Positions 35,786 through 48,073 of a stretch of DNA of 64,000 nucleotides are shown here, one piece after another. The stretch spans positions 228,376-292,375 of the forward strand of contig NW_001799533.1 in assembly GCF_000165425.1 (NCBI RefSeq). Reading direction: 5' to 3'. Under the pieces are notes generated by a model that searched no databases, was not told where the DNA came from, and saw nothing but the letters and a program-made list of their open reading frames with translations. The translations under genes were made by a program, and so were the position numbers. The stretch is from Paramecium tetraurelia (Eukaryota; Ciliophora; Oligohymenophorea; Peniculida; Parameciidae). Each line of letters opens with the position of its first letter. The stretch's first letter is position 1.

Positions 35786-36038
35786 ATGCTTAATTGTTTA
35801 TACTTCATAAAGATCAATATATCATTAAATACATTGTATAATCAATTATATTCAGAATTAATTCCTAATCGAATAAGTAATGAAATGATTGAGAAGAATA
35901 AATCTATTATTGAATTTTCAATATTTTAAAGGTTTTTTATGAAATCACATGAAAAATACGAAGAAAAATATTATGTATTCTAAACAATCAGATTAGGATT
36001 AAAATGAAAGTATTAATCAAAACAATAGTTCTCTATGA
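35786..36038 (+). CDS. possible small gene, unknown
   Basis: ATG 35786 opens MLNCLYFIKINISLNTLYNQ; removing a 22-nt intron (GTATTCTAAACAATCAGATTAG, near 35975) leads to TGA 36036-36038. Without that splice the same frame meets one TGA and then stays open for about 70 more codons to about 36215. Either reading is weak. No domain recognised. Confidence 0.25.
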
Positions 36039-36395
36039 AGGAATTAAGATAGTTTATTAAAAATCTAAATAATAAATCTAATGATTTGATATTGAGAGAT
36101 ATTTGTATAAAAAGATAGATCCAAAATAATTTATTTATTTTATCAATTATTTAAGAATAGACACCAAGAACAACTATCTAGATAAGCATAATAATATTAT
36201 TTGGGTATTATTGAATTATTTATATATAATACACCTTAAGATTTATAAGTGGCTAATCTTTTTGTAATTATAATTGTAAGAATACAATAAGCCTTCCCTT
36301 TTATTTACTTATCATTGCATTCAGAGTTCATTAATATATAAATCAAGATGAGCCTGCAATTATTGCATTGTAATTGTTATTTTTTTAAATTTAAA

Positions 36396-37825
36396 ATGAC
36401 ACAAGACATTTCAAAAGAAGTGCTTGCTCTCTCCATCCATGTCGCTGCAGCTGCTTCCTAAATCACCATCTAAACTCAATAGAGAATGAATTTAGTTACA
36501 AATAGTGTTATAGAGAGTGTAGACTAGACTCTGAAGATCATAAATTCTTTATTTATGCAATCTTAAAAACATTCACATTTGGATGCAGTTATAGAGGAAT
36601 TTGATGAGGATTGTGGTAAGGATTCAAAAACGAAGGAATTCTATAAGAATGAATAACAAAATGCAATTGAAAATGAACAATTGGATTAAATTAGAATTGA
36701 AAATTTGATATCATAAGAAAATTGCAATCCAAACATGTCAGTCAAATCAACTAATTCAAGTTGCTTAAGTGTTTACAAATCAAAAAATAATAGTTAGATA
36801 ATAGAAGAGTATCCACAAAATAAAAATCACAGAAATGACACTCCAATCTAATAGAAGAAATAGTCACTGCTCTCATAATAGCTATCTTAAATAAAGGTTG
36901 ATAAAGAAAAAGAAGCATAAGAATAAAAGGAATTAATGCTCCTTATTGACTAAGTTGATCCAGGCGAGCTAATTCCCTAATTGAAATCGATTGAGATGGT
37001 CGACCAATATCAAGAGGAGAATTCAAATCAATTGGATACCTTTGCAAACTTTGAAGAACCATTTATTGTTTTAAATGCAGAATAATGTTAAAAATAAAAA
37101 AACACGTCTCCAAAAAGATCAGAATGGTATGATAGCTCTTCAGTTGAATATAAGGCTACATCTTATAATACCAACGAATCCTCTAATTTGGATCATCACT
37201 CTTATAAATGGAAGAGTAGCAGTATTGAAGATGAAAATTTATTGCATAATTGCGAATTTCAATTTTAATCCTCAGTTTTTGATTTCCCATTTCCAGAGGA
37301 CTTTTGTACAAATAGTATAAATGTGTAATAGAACTTTTAACAACTAGAATGTAAAAACTAATTTACTCCTAAAAAGAAGAGACTATACTGTAATAATAAA
37401 AAGGTTCCTCATTGGGCAGAGAATTTAGAGGTATTAATATTCTGAATTTTTTAGAAAGTTTAGCAATATCAATCTTAGTAAGATCATTTATCTTAACATT
37501 AAATCTTTGGTAAAATGAAGAACAGAGTTTTAGAGATTGCCAAATAGTTTTCAGAAAGTAGATATCATAGAAGAGGAAGTTCAGCATAATGGGAAATTCC
37601 TAATAAGACTTTTGATGTGATGTAAAAACAGATGAAGAAACTTTAATAAATATAAGATGATAATATATAAAAATTGTAGTAACATTAAATAAATGTAATA
37701 ATAATCATTTATGATAGTCTGCATAGAAAAATTAAGGTTTAATTGCAAAAACCCAATATTTTTTAACTAGTATCAAAAAAAAAATCCTCAATTCATTTGA
37801 GAAAGATTCAAAATATAAAATATGA
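36396..37825 (+). CDS. hypothetical Ser/Gln/Glu-rich protein
   Basis: ATG 36396 (MTQDISKEVLALSIHVAAAA) to TGA 37823-37825, about 460 aa. The frame is open for over 1 kb, with a 24-nt intron near 37430-37453 (GTATTAATATTCTGAATTTTTTAG) and a 23-nt intron near 37691-37713. The composition is Ser/Asn/Gln/Glu-rich, suggesting a largely disordered protein. Short ordered-looking pieces include RVLEIAKQFSESRYHRRG and FDFPFPEDF. No known domain. Length and codon use are those of an ordinary gene. Confidence 0.6.
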
Positions 37826-38115
37826 TTTTATCAAATTTATCTTTGTTTAAATAGAATTAGTTTCATAACAATAAAATAATAAAAACTACTCCTTTGTTCA
37901 AATTTAATTTAAAAAATATTGTAATATTCTTAAATTCTACATTTTTGAATTTTATAATTTGCTTTTTATTTAATTTATAGATTGATAAAAATATAATAAT
38001 GTATCCTTAAGATTTACATTATTTCAATAATATCAACTGAGACAATCTTTTGATTTGATTAATAAAGTTTAAATAATTAGTTGTTTTATTAAATTCATTA
38101 TTATATAATATTATA

Positions 38116-39205
38116 ATGAGGAAGGTTTTACCATCTATTATGAAGCATGTAAGTGAAAGATTTAACAACTTAAAAGGTAAATCAAACAGAATTTGGAGGA
38201 CCAAATGTTCTTAAATTAGGAGAATCCTTAATACCTAAACCAAATTAAAACTAATCTCTAATTGAGATTCATTCAACATCTATCAACAGAGCTGATACAC
38301 TATAGAGATAAGGCAAATATCCTCCACCAAAAGGAGTCACAAATATTTTAGGATTGGAATTTGCTGGCTATGAACTTGATACTGAAGGGAATAGATTAAG
38401 GAGAGTCATGGGAATATTATCAGGTGGAGGGTATGCCTAATATGTTGCAGTTAATAAGGATCATTTAATAGATGTCCCTTCTAACATACCATTGGATGCT
38501 GTATAATCAATTCATAATTATAGGCTGGTGGAATTAGTGAAATCTATTTGACAGCATATTTATAATATAAATTATCAGAATTAAAAAAAGGGAACTCATG
38601 TTTAGTGTATGCAGCAGCTTCGGGAGTTGGCTAAGCTACCTTATAATTATGTAATCATTTTGGAGTAATTGGAATTGCCAGTTGTTCACAATTAAAAGTT
38701 TAGAAAATCCAACAATACACTAATTATATTGTTCATAGAGATTAATCGATTAAAGATTAAATTTCACAGATTAAATAGTATCAACCTTAAGGAGTAGCAG
38801 CAGTTTTCGATTGTGTTGGCCAATAAAATTATCAAATGACTTTAGAGACCTTAGGTATGGATGGTAAATGGATTCTCTATGGTTTATTGACAGGAGGTTC
38901 AATTGAAAAATTCAATCTTGCTCCATTATTGGCAAAACGAATTAATCTAATCAATTCAACACTAAGGTATCTTAAGTTATGATTGCATAAGATCACGCTC
39001 TGATTAATTTAAGGCAGAACTTGCTAAGGATTTTACAAGGACCATTTTGCCTGTTATTGAAAATGGGTAAATTGCCATTCCAATACAATCTGTTACCAAA
39101 GTATAGTGGAATGAAGAGGGAATCAATTAAATTATTCGATTACATACAGAAATGGAACAAAACAGAAATGTAGGAAAATTAATAGTTTCATTTTAAAATG
39201 ATTGA
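38116..39205 (+). CDS. quinone oxidoreductase, TP53I3/PIG3-like
   Basis: ATG 38116 (MRKVLPSIMKH) to TGA 39203-39205, with introns of 28 nt (after MKH), 23 nt (near 38501-38523) and 25 nt (near 38967-38991). Zinc-free MDR-type features: TEFGGPNVLKLGES, STSINRADTLQRQGKYPPPK, LGLEFAGYEL, GGGYAQYVAVNKDHLIDVPS, the nucleotide-binding YAAASGVGQATLQLC, and VFDCVGQQNYQ. The NADPH-dependent reductase acts on quinones in the cytosol. Length (about 330 aa) and motif order match PIG3. Few introns and a typical start support the model. Confidence 0.9.
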
Positions 39206-39998
39206 TTTAAAGCATAGCTAAATTTAAATTTTATCATGATTTTTCTGATATTTAAGTTACTTTGTTGTGATAATAAAGTGACAATAATTAATATTATATA
39301 TATATTGTAATATCAGAGGAATATTGAAGAAAACAACTCTAATAGTTTCAATTTGATCAATTATCAAATATTCAATTTCTTGTTTCTAATCAGAAATTTG
39401 GTCATACCTGTACCTTTCATTATGAATAAATTTAAGCAAAAAAAAACTAGGTTTTATATGATCATTACATTTCATCAAATGGGAAACTTTTATATGAAGA
39501 AATTAAAATCTACTAAATTGAATCTACTTAAAAGTATTTAAATAGCCCAAATGATAATTGGACATAATAAAAGGATGCTTAACTTTCTCATTTACCTTCA
39601 GGATTTAAAAGAATTTTTAGGTGAATATTGAGTAGACCCATTTAATAAAAAAAATCCTAAGATTATATCAAAATTAATGTAATTTTACGATTTTAAGGGG
39701 CTTAAAGTTACTTAAACAAATGGTACATACAACTATTAATAAAATGGATGCAATTCAATGTTGAAAATATAGATGGTTGTCAATTAGTCTTGAGAATCTA
39801 TAATATTAGTCAAAAAAGTCTAAAAAGCAATGTAAAATTTGAAATTCAAGGTGAATGCATAAATTATGTACTTTTCATTTAATTTTTTCTTTATTAATTA
39901 AATCTTTAGTTACTTTTTGAGAATGGAAAAATATAGTCAACTTTATATTAATCGTTTGAAGAATAACTAATTATAAAATAAAATAAAATTATAAAATA
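39206..39998. other. intergenic interval with a possible gene remnant
   Basis: Within 39345-39630 one plus-strand frame is open and protein-like (FLVSNQKFGHTCTFHYEQ, VLYDHYISSNGKLLYEEIKI, DNWTQQKDAQLSHLPSGFKR, then TGA near 39632), but it is preceded by TGA and has no ATG. It may be a decayed gene or the last exon of one whose start I cannot find. The rest is AT-rich and without signal. Confidence 0.4.
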
Positions 39999-41543
39999 TC
40001 ACAAATTCTATGTTAACCTATCAAGCATTTCCTCTAAATCCTAGTTCAGTTTTCCAGCAAGTTATTCGATTGCAATAATAAACTGAAAGAAATCCATTTA
40101 ATTAGTATTGCATGATCTCAAGATAATCTTCCTGAATAGCAAATCGTAATCATGTTTCAGAAAAGTCTAGGAAGTCATTTATGGAAAGCTTGCTAATTTC
40201 TAAAACTTCGAAGAGTTCAAATATTCTTGAAATTTGTATCCAGACAAAAAACCATAAAGCTACATCATCTTTGAGAATATAGTTTCAGTTGAATCTACAT
40301 CTAATTTTCGATAACTCTAGAAGCCTGGAAGTTCTTCTTAATCTTCAGTTGGCATCATGGCTAATTTAATTGCATCACCCAGAACTAACTCTTTAACATA
40401 ACTGTCAATCAAAGATTCTTCAAAAACAGATTTGCCATTTGCTGAAAAAACTTCGTGTTCAATTTAGAGACTTGGATTGGAATTGACTTCTAATAACCAT
40501 GGTTTGCCTTTCTCATCAATTAGAATATCAAATCCCAAGACTTAAAAACACTTGACTTCATCAAACTTTTTTTGAAAGACTAATTTTTAATTGAATGCAA
40601 GAAATGGAAGTAAACTCTTTAAGTAGGATACAACCAAACTTTCAATTTCATTCTCGATATCTTAATTATTGTAACCCTAGATTTCTAGATTCTTCTTGAT
40701 GGATGAATAAGTTCTTTTGGTTCCCTCATTTATATCTAAGATGTTCTTACCGTTGAAAACTTGGAAATTGTTACTTCTCTTATTAAGTGAGTAGTTGGTT
40801 AGATGCATAAATGAGTTCCTGATGTTTTTATCATTAGGTTTTTCGTAGTCCACAGTGCAAAATCTGGCGAGTCCTTCCATATTGATGTAACATAAATAGG
40901 GGTCTAGAGATGTAATGAGAACATATAATCTCAAATCGAATTTCTTTTTGTCTATTAAGAGAGGTTTTGAGATGTATTGTTGGATGACTATACTCTCATT
41001 GGTCTTTACTTCTTTTAAGTTTTTTAGCAAGTAGATTCCATCCCCTTAAGATCCGGCATCTGGTTTTGCAATGTAAGTTCGAGTGTTTTTATATTCTTTT
41101 TAAAATTTATCCAGTTCATCTGGTATGATGTAGGTTTTAGGAAAGAACTCATATTCGTCTGGAAAATACTAAGCGAATTTATTCAAATAAAATGATGACT
41201 GTGTCTTGTGAGCCAATAAATCCATTCCTGGATAGCGGTTAACATTTTATGAGAAGTACTCGTCATAATTTTATTATTTAAATGGCAATCCTAGCAAACA
41301 AATGTCGCCATCATTAAAAACTTCTTTCCAATTGTTCTTTGCAATTAGTTTACGTATTAATCTGGTTTCCCCTCTACAATTGGTGGTGTTGACTTTTATG
41401 ACTTTCTGCTTTTTATATTGGTCTTGTTATTGTTGGAAGTTTTCGTAATTGGTTTTGAATTCGTCGACTTGTTATTCGGTGACTGTCAAGAGATCGTCGT
41501 TGTTTTGATTCCATGGGGAGATATCATGAGGTTATTATTACAT
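39999..41543 (-). CDS. tubulin tyrosine ligase-like protein (polyglutamylase type)
   Basis: ATG 41543 (MQQQPHDISPWNQNNDDLLT) to TGA 40001-39999. The TTL ATP-grasp core is clear: TTNCRGETRLIRK, GLPFKQQNYDEYFS, TYIAKPDAGSQGDGIYLLKN, IVIQQYISKPLLIDKKKFDL, DLRLYVLITS, EGLARFCTVDY, FMHLTNYSLNK, QVLGFDILIDEKGKPWLLEV and NSNPSLQIEHE. The last motif resembles the TTLL11/TTLL6 group more than TTL itself, so the enzyme probably adds glutamates to ciliary or cortical tubulin. A C-terminal extension of about 130 residues follows the catalytic part. No introns were needed over most of the gene. It is divergent from the SNF1-like kinase, 32 bp between start codons. Confidence 0.88.
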
Positions 41544-41575
41544 ATGGATTGAATTAATTTAATTAATGAAATTAT
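41544..41575. promoter_or_regulatory. 32-bp bidirectional upstream region
   Basis: The TTLL start (minus, 41543) and the SNF1-like kinase start (plus, 41576) are separated by 32 bp of A/T-rich sequence containing two copies of the string ttaatt. Both 5' UTRs and any core promoter must lie here or inside the opposite coding sequence. Confidence 0.5.
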
Positions 41576-43493
41576 TTAATAGTAGGAAATCGATTATAAA
41601 GGAGTAAGAATAAGAATCTGATAAATAACGATAGATAGGAGATTATCTGTTAGGTTGGTGTTTAGGTTTACAGTAGTTAAAACCCTTGGATTGGGTACAT
41701 TTGGTTTAGTCAAATTGGCAATTCATTAAATAACTTAAGAGAAAGTAGCAATTAAAATTTTGGAGAAATCTAAGATAATAGATGTTGCAGATGTTGAAAG
41801 AGTCTCTAGGGAGATACACATTTTGAAATTGATCAGACATAAACATGTGATTCAATTATATGAGGTATTGAATGAAAAATAATCAAAGATAATTGAAACA
41901 AAGAAATACATATTTTTGGTTATGGAATTCTGTGATGGAGGAGAACTATTTGATTACATAGTCAAGCATCAGAAGTAATTATTATCAAACATTAATAAAG
42001 ACTCTCTGAAATCGAGGCATCCAAGTTTATTTAGGAGTTAATATCTGGAATTGAATATATACACAAGTTGAATATAGTCCATCGAGATTTGAAACCAGAA
42101 AATCTGCTATTGGATTATCAAAAGAGTTTGAAGATTGTAGATTTTGGATTAAGTAACACATATAAACAGGGAGAACAATTAAAGACTGCTTGTGGTAGTC
42201 CATGTTATGCAGCACCTGAAATGATACAAGGGAATAAGTACAATTCCTTATTGGTTGATATTTGGTCTTGTGGAGTGATCTTATTTGCATCCATTTGTGG
42301 CTATTTACCATTTGAAGATGTAAACACTTCAGCTCTTTATAAAAAAATATTGAATGGAGAATATAAAATTCCTAATTTCGTGTCTCCCGAAGGCACAAGT
42401 TTTCTGAAAGGAATTTTGAATATTAATCCAGAAAAGAGGTTTAACTTAGACTAAATTAAATCTCACCCATGGTTTAAATTGTATCGCAGATCTCACCCCA
42501 TACCACCAGGGATTATTATTGGTTATCACAGAATCCCTATTGATAATAATATTGTATCACAATTAAAGGAACGAGGATTTAATGAAGATTATGTAAAAAT
42601 ATGTTTGGATGCAAACAAATAAAATAATGTGACAACCTCATACTTTTTATTAATGAAGAGACATTTGATGAATGGAGGAATGTCAACATCAGATATAAAT
42701 TCTGTGCATTTTGAACCTAAATTATTAGAACCAATTCAACGCACTTAAAAGGGTAATCCGCATTATTCTATATATTGTAGCACCTATTCTTGGCTTTTTA
42801 GATGAATCTATGCTCAAAACATTGAATTCTAATCGGTCTTAATCCAATTAAAGTCGTAAGAACAAGAAAATGAATACATAATAAAATAGAGGACATTATT
42901 ATTTGTAGGATGAGAAGTTAAATAAATCAATCCAGTTGAAATAATCACATCGCTAAGATAGTTTGGACTCAGACGAAGAGTTAAGCAAACCCTTTTCTCA
43001 GAATGTTACATCCAATGTGAAAAAATAGAAGGTTAGAACTGAATCAAATTATAATGCTGATTAATCATTGAATTAGACGACTATGATTGCTGGTAAAAGA
43101 CAATCCATTTCACCTGCCAATGCCAATCTTATTTTGTAATACATCAGTAAATCAATATATCTAAATATTTAATTAGAACAATAAAAAAAACTAACGCCTA
43201 CTTCCATTAGAAATTCATGTCAACAAAAACCAAATATATTATCTTTGAATTATCAAAGAAATGTTTAAACTATTTATGATCATGAAGGCTTGAAGATTAT
43301 GAATTCAAACAAATAACAACCCAATGAGTAAAAGAGAAGCTAAAATAACTAATGGATGCCCTCGACCATTCTGAATCCTTATTAATTACTGTTATAATTG
43401 AATTCAAGGAAAGGATCTCGAGATTTAAGTGCTCCTCATTCAACTAAATGCGCAAACAATCCAAAAAGTAAATCCATTAATAGACAATTTTGA
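41576..43493 (+). CDS. SNF1/AMPK alpha-like protein kinase
   Basis: ATG 41576 to TGA 43491-43493, about 600 aa. Introns: 20 nt near 41652-41671, 26 nt near 41978-42003 and 28 nt near 42752-42779. Kinase landmarks: IGDYLL, LGLGTFGLVKLA, VAIKILEKSK, VMEFCDGGELFDYI, IVHRDLKPENLLLD, IVDFGLSN, the T-loop LKTACGSPCYAAPEM (Thr position of AMPK T172), and GVILFASICGYLPFED. After the kinase comes a segment ERGFNEDYVKICLDANKQNN resembling the AMPK/SNF1 UBA-like autoinhibitory region, then a Gln/Ser-rich C-terminus. Expected role: energy-stress kinase activated by an upstream T-loop kinase. The beta/gamma-binding C-terminal domain is not obvious, so a related CAMKL kinase is possible. Downstream gene starts 25 bp after the stop. 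Confidence 0.88.
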
Positions 43494-43518
43494 TTATACT
43501 AATCAATAATTATATTAA

Positions 43519-44666
<1,148 letters not shown>

Positions 44667-44728
44667 TATTGTGTACATTTGATGTGTATTTCTAATAAAC
44701 TATTTGAATTTCATTTATTTTTATTAAA

Positions 44729-45714
44729 ATGAATTCCTTATTTACTATTCTTAAAGACATGCAAATAAATGTGCCCCAATCACAATTGCAACATTCTTTT
44801 GTTTTTTGTGGCCAAACTCAAAGTGGGAAATCTACAATCGTATGTTTTTTTGTTTCAATTTTTAGGTCTCCAAACTTACCTCTCAATCTATATAGGAATA
44901 GGCAGGTTTGATTTACACACAATAAAAGACCAACATTATTGGTTATTAAGCAGTGCTTCAATATTTTGAGGTCTCTGGATAGGCATTTAAGCAATTGCTG
45001 ACTTTGCCATTGAATAAGCAATCATACTAATAATACAGTTATATCTTAGTGATCGACTTATCAGATAACCCCCATGAAATCCTAAATGTTTGCAATACAG
45101 AAATTAGATATATCAAGGAAGAAACAGAAAAGAAGTTATAGTAATCTATTGATGTTGACACTTTTAAACAATTGGAATTAAATATCTATGACAAGATCAT
45201 GATGCATCACGACAAAAACAGAATAATTCCTTCATATGTTCCCATTATAATTGTAGGATGGAAATATGATTTGTTCTCTAAAAATTTAGACTAAGAATCT
45301 AGAAAGTGGATAACCCGAGGATTGAGATATTTAGCACATTCAAATAATTGTTCACTTGTGTTCGGAAGCAATCAAGATTATCAATTAGTCAAATAGACTT
45401 TGTAATACAATGTAAAACCATCAGCTCCAATTTATCAATTTGATCACTTAAAGTAATTATGCATCACTCAACTATCTGATTCAATTGAAAATATCAATCT
45501 ACCTCCTTCTGGAAACAATCCTTTAGATGGGTTCAATAAAATCATCAAAGATCAAATAGTTGCTGTGGTAAATAATTAAAAAAAGAAAAAACAATCCAAA
45601 ATATCAGAAGAGGATTGGGATAACTATAAAGAAGAAAAGATTGATAGGCTTATCAAGTAATTTGAATTTTAATAAAAATAAACAACAAAGCAAGAAGAAA
45701 CAGTATTAATTTGA
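44729..45714 (+). CDS. cytoplasmic dynein 2 light intermediate chain-like
   Basis: ATG 44729 (MNSLFTILKDMQINVPQ) to TGA 45712-45714, about 320 aa, with a 26-nt intron at about 44840-44865 after KSTIV. It has a P-loop-like start FVFCGQTQSGKSTIV, IYTQQKTNIIGYQAVLQYFE, the strand YSYILVIDLSDNPHEIL, VPIIIVGWKYDLFSKN and WITRGLRYLAHSNNCSLVFG, matching the Ras-like fold of dynein light intermediate chains, with closest resemblance to DYNC2LI1/D2LIC. In other ciliates and algae D2LIC is a subunit of the retrograde intraflagellar transport motor. The C-terminal tail is Lys/Gln-rich. The next gene begins 29 bp after the stop. Confidence 0.8.
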
Positions 45715-45743
45715 TCCAATATATATATATAATATATTTATTT

Positions 45744-46398
45744 ATGATTTTAGAATTAATTTTCCTATTAACAGGTGTTCAATCTATTATTCTCAAATTC
45801 AAAGTTCCACCTGGTTAATAATAGTGCATCAAAGACTCCGTGTCTTAAAACACACTCATATATGGAAATTATGACACTACATCCCTACATTACAGTTTTA
45901 CATTGAGTGTATTCAAACCATACTATCTTATTTTAGATAATAAATTAATAGGATTAAGAGTCAATCATTATTCAGCATGCAAATGATATCAATCAATAAT
46001 TTCATTATGTAATGGAAGAGTCAGGAGAAATTTCTATGTGCTTTGAAGTTGAGGATTATGCAGATGTTACAATTTTTAATCTGTTTTATGAAAGCGGTAC
46101 TAAATTAGTATTCAAATATTTTATAGGTGCTGAAATCTATGACTAAGATTTATTGGCCAAAAAACAACATGTTCTTAATTTAAATGAGACATTAGAAACA
46201 ATGGAATAATTGCAATAAGATATATCAAGAGAATAATTGTTGATTGTTGATAGAGAAAATAAAAGAAAACATAGCTTTACCGATATTTAAACTAAAATCA
46301 TAGGGTTTGCAGGCATAACCTTTGGATTGTTAATTATAGTGGGTGCTTGTTAAGTTATATATGTCAGAAGATTTATAGTGTATAAAAAATTAGCTTGA
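45744..46398 (+). CDS. p24/TMED-family cargo receptor
   Basis: ATG 45744 (MILELIFLLTGVQSI, a short signal peptide) to TGA 46396-46398; one 28-nt intron (near 45909-45936). The protein is about 208 aa. The lumenal GOLD domain has VPPGQQQCIKDSVS (Cys of the conserved disulfide), GEISMCFEVEDYADVTIF (second Cys) and a coiled-coil stem ending SREQLLIVDRENKRKH. A single C-terminal membrane helix (IIGFAGITFGLLIIVGACQV) is followed by a short cytosolic tail IYVRRFIVYKKLA. The tail ends in basic residues, not a strict KKxx, but is compatible with COPI binding. Expected to cycle between ER and Golgi. Confidence 0.88.
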
Positions 46399-46679
46399 TT
46401 TAATTGAATATTATGTTGTTAATCAAGTTTATTTAATATAAAATAAGCAAATTTTAAAGCGAATAAAAAAAATATTCTCTAAATTAGAAATTTTTGGTTC
46501 TATAAGAAATCATTTAAAGAAGAAATCCTTATACATTAATCTAATATTTGTGATAAGAAATTAAGAGAACTTCTAAACCAAAACAATTTTAAATCTTTAT
46601 CTTATTATCAGTAATATAATATGATATCAGATTTTTAATTGAATAATATATACATATATAAAAGTTCAGAATTGAGAAA

Positions 46680-47352
46680 TCAATTTTGTTTTTTATTTTC
46701 TAATTATATAAAGAATTTTGGTCTGTTGTACAATTCAACATTAAATCCCTTGTTGATGAATTTTTATAGAACTTGCTAAAATCTTTAAACGTCTAATCTT
46801 TCAGAGTTATTCAGGTACTCTACTATAGAATTCAATAAATTACTTCTAGCTATCGAAGGCTTCATACCTTAGTTTAAGTAGGATTCTTATAAGAATTTCT
46901 CGAATCTTGATTAGTCTTTTATTTCATCATGCAAATACTGGCATCTTATACCATAAGGACAGAACCCTTGAGTAAAATATCTATTGCATGGCTTTGTTTT
47001 GTATTTCTGATGTAAATGAGTTTTAGCCTACAACTCGGAATAGCCATGGGCAAATGAGCACTAGAATTTATGTTTAAAAAGTACTTCGTTTCCAAATTTG
47101 CATTGTCCAGTCAATTAAAAGTTCTTACACAACTCGGTCTTCTTCTTTTTTGTGTATTCTTCAATATATAGTTTCTTTTCTTCGATAGTCTCAAAATACT
47201 TCTTTTTTGGTTAAACACTAAAAATATATTATAAAAAATTCTTACTCTATTTAGAATTATTCTTCATCGTCATCTGTGCTTACAAAGTCAATCCCATTTT
47301 ATTAGTCAAAATAGGATTTATAATAGGTCTCAAGTTGAGTTAGATTATTCAT
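46680..47352 (-). CDS. CCCH zinc-finger protein (TTP-like)
   Basis: ATG 47352 (MNNLTQLETYYKSYFDQQN) to TGA 46682-46680, one 28-nt intron near 47221-47248. About 214 aa. Two CCCH fingers are visible: TELCKNFQLTGQCKFGNEVL plus CSFAHG (first finger, longer spacing before the third Cys), and KPCNRYFTQGFCPYG followed by IRCQYLHDE (C-x8-C-x5-C-x3-H). Tandem CCCH fingers of this kind bind AU-rich RNA. The rest is helical (QESYLNQGMKPSIARSNLLN) and Gln-rich. A post-transcriptional regulator is inferred. Confidence 0.85.
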
Positions 47353-48073
47353 TTTTTATAAATATTTATGAATTAATTTGTACTAATTGGCTTTAATAAA
47401 ACTGAAGTGACAAATTTTCATTCGGAATCCTAATCTCCACTTAAATAAATAATAATTCTAATTTATGTATTCTTTAATAGAATTAAACATATTTAAATTG
47501 ATTAGGCCTAAATAAATGTATTTTATTTATCATTTTATGTTCTTGTGCTTCAAATGCACACATTTTTTTTATAATTATAGAAATAAATATTTTTTAGTTA
47601 CATGCTTATATTGATAATGCATTAAATACTTTGTAACCTTTTATATGATAATTTTATTGCCTTCATTTATTCTGGTTAGTAATTTTCTTTCTCAGATTTT
47701 GTCAGAATACTTAAAAATAGTTTTTTTAAAAAAATTATAGGTTCATAGCAGATTTTTAAATGAAAACATTTTTTAATAGAATTTTAAAGTATTATCACGT
47801 TAAAGAATCAACTACTACAAACTAGTGGATGATATTAAGACAATTTATTGAACCAAAATTGAGTCTATATCGATTAGTATTCTTATTATATAGTATTTGA
47901 ATTTAAAAGTATTCATTCAATTACCAACCATTAAATATATACAAAAATTGTATACTAATATTCAGGAGATCTATTTAATTGATATTGATTCAAATAAACA
48001 ACACTATAGTTTATCTATAAGTGTGAATATTTATTTTCTATATTTATAAATAATTAATATTGTTTAAATTTAT
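47353..48073. other. AT-rich intergenic region
   Basis: About 720 bp between divergent genes, rich in A/T homopolymers, no coding signal under TGA-only stops and no RNA recognised. Confidence 0.55.
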
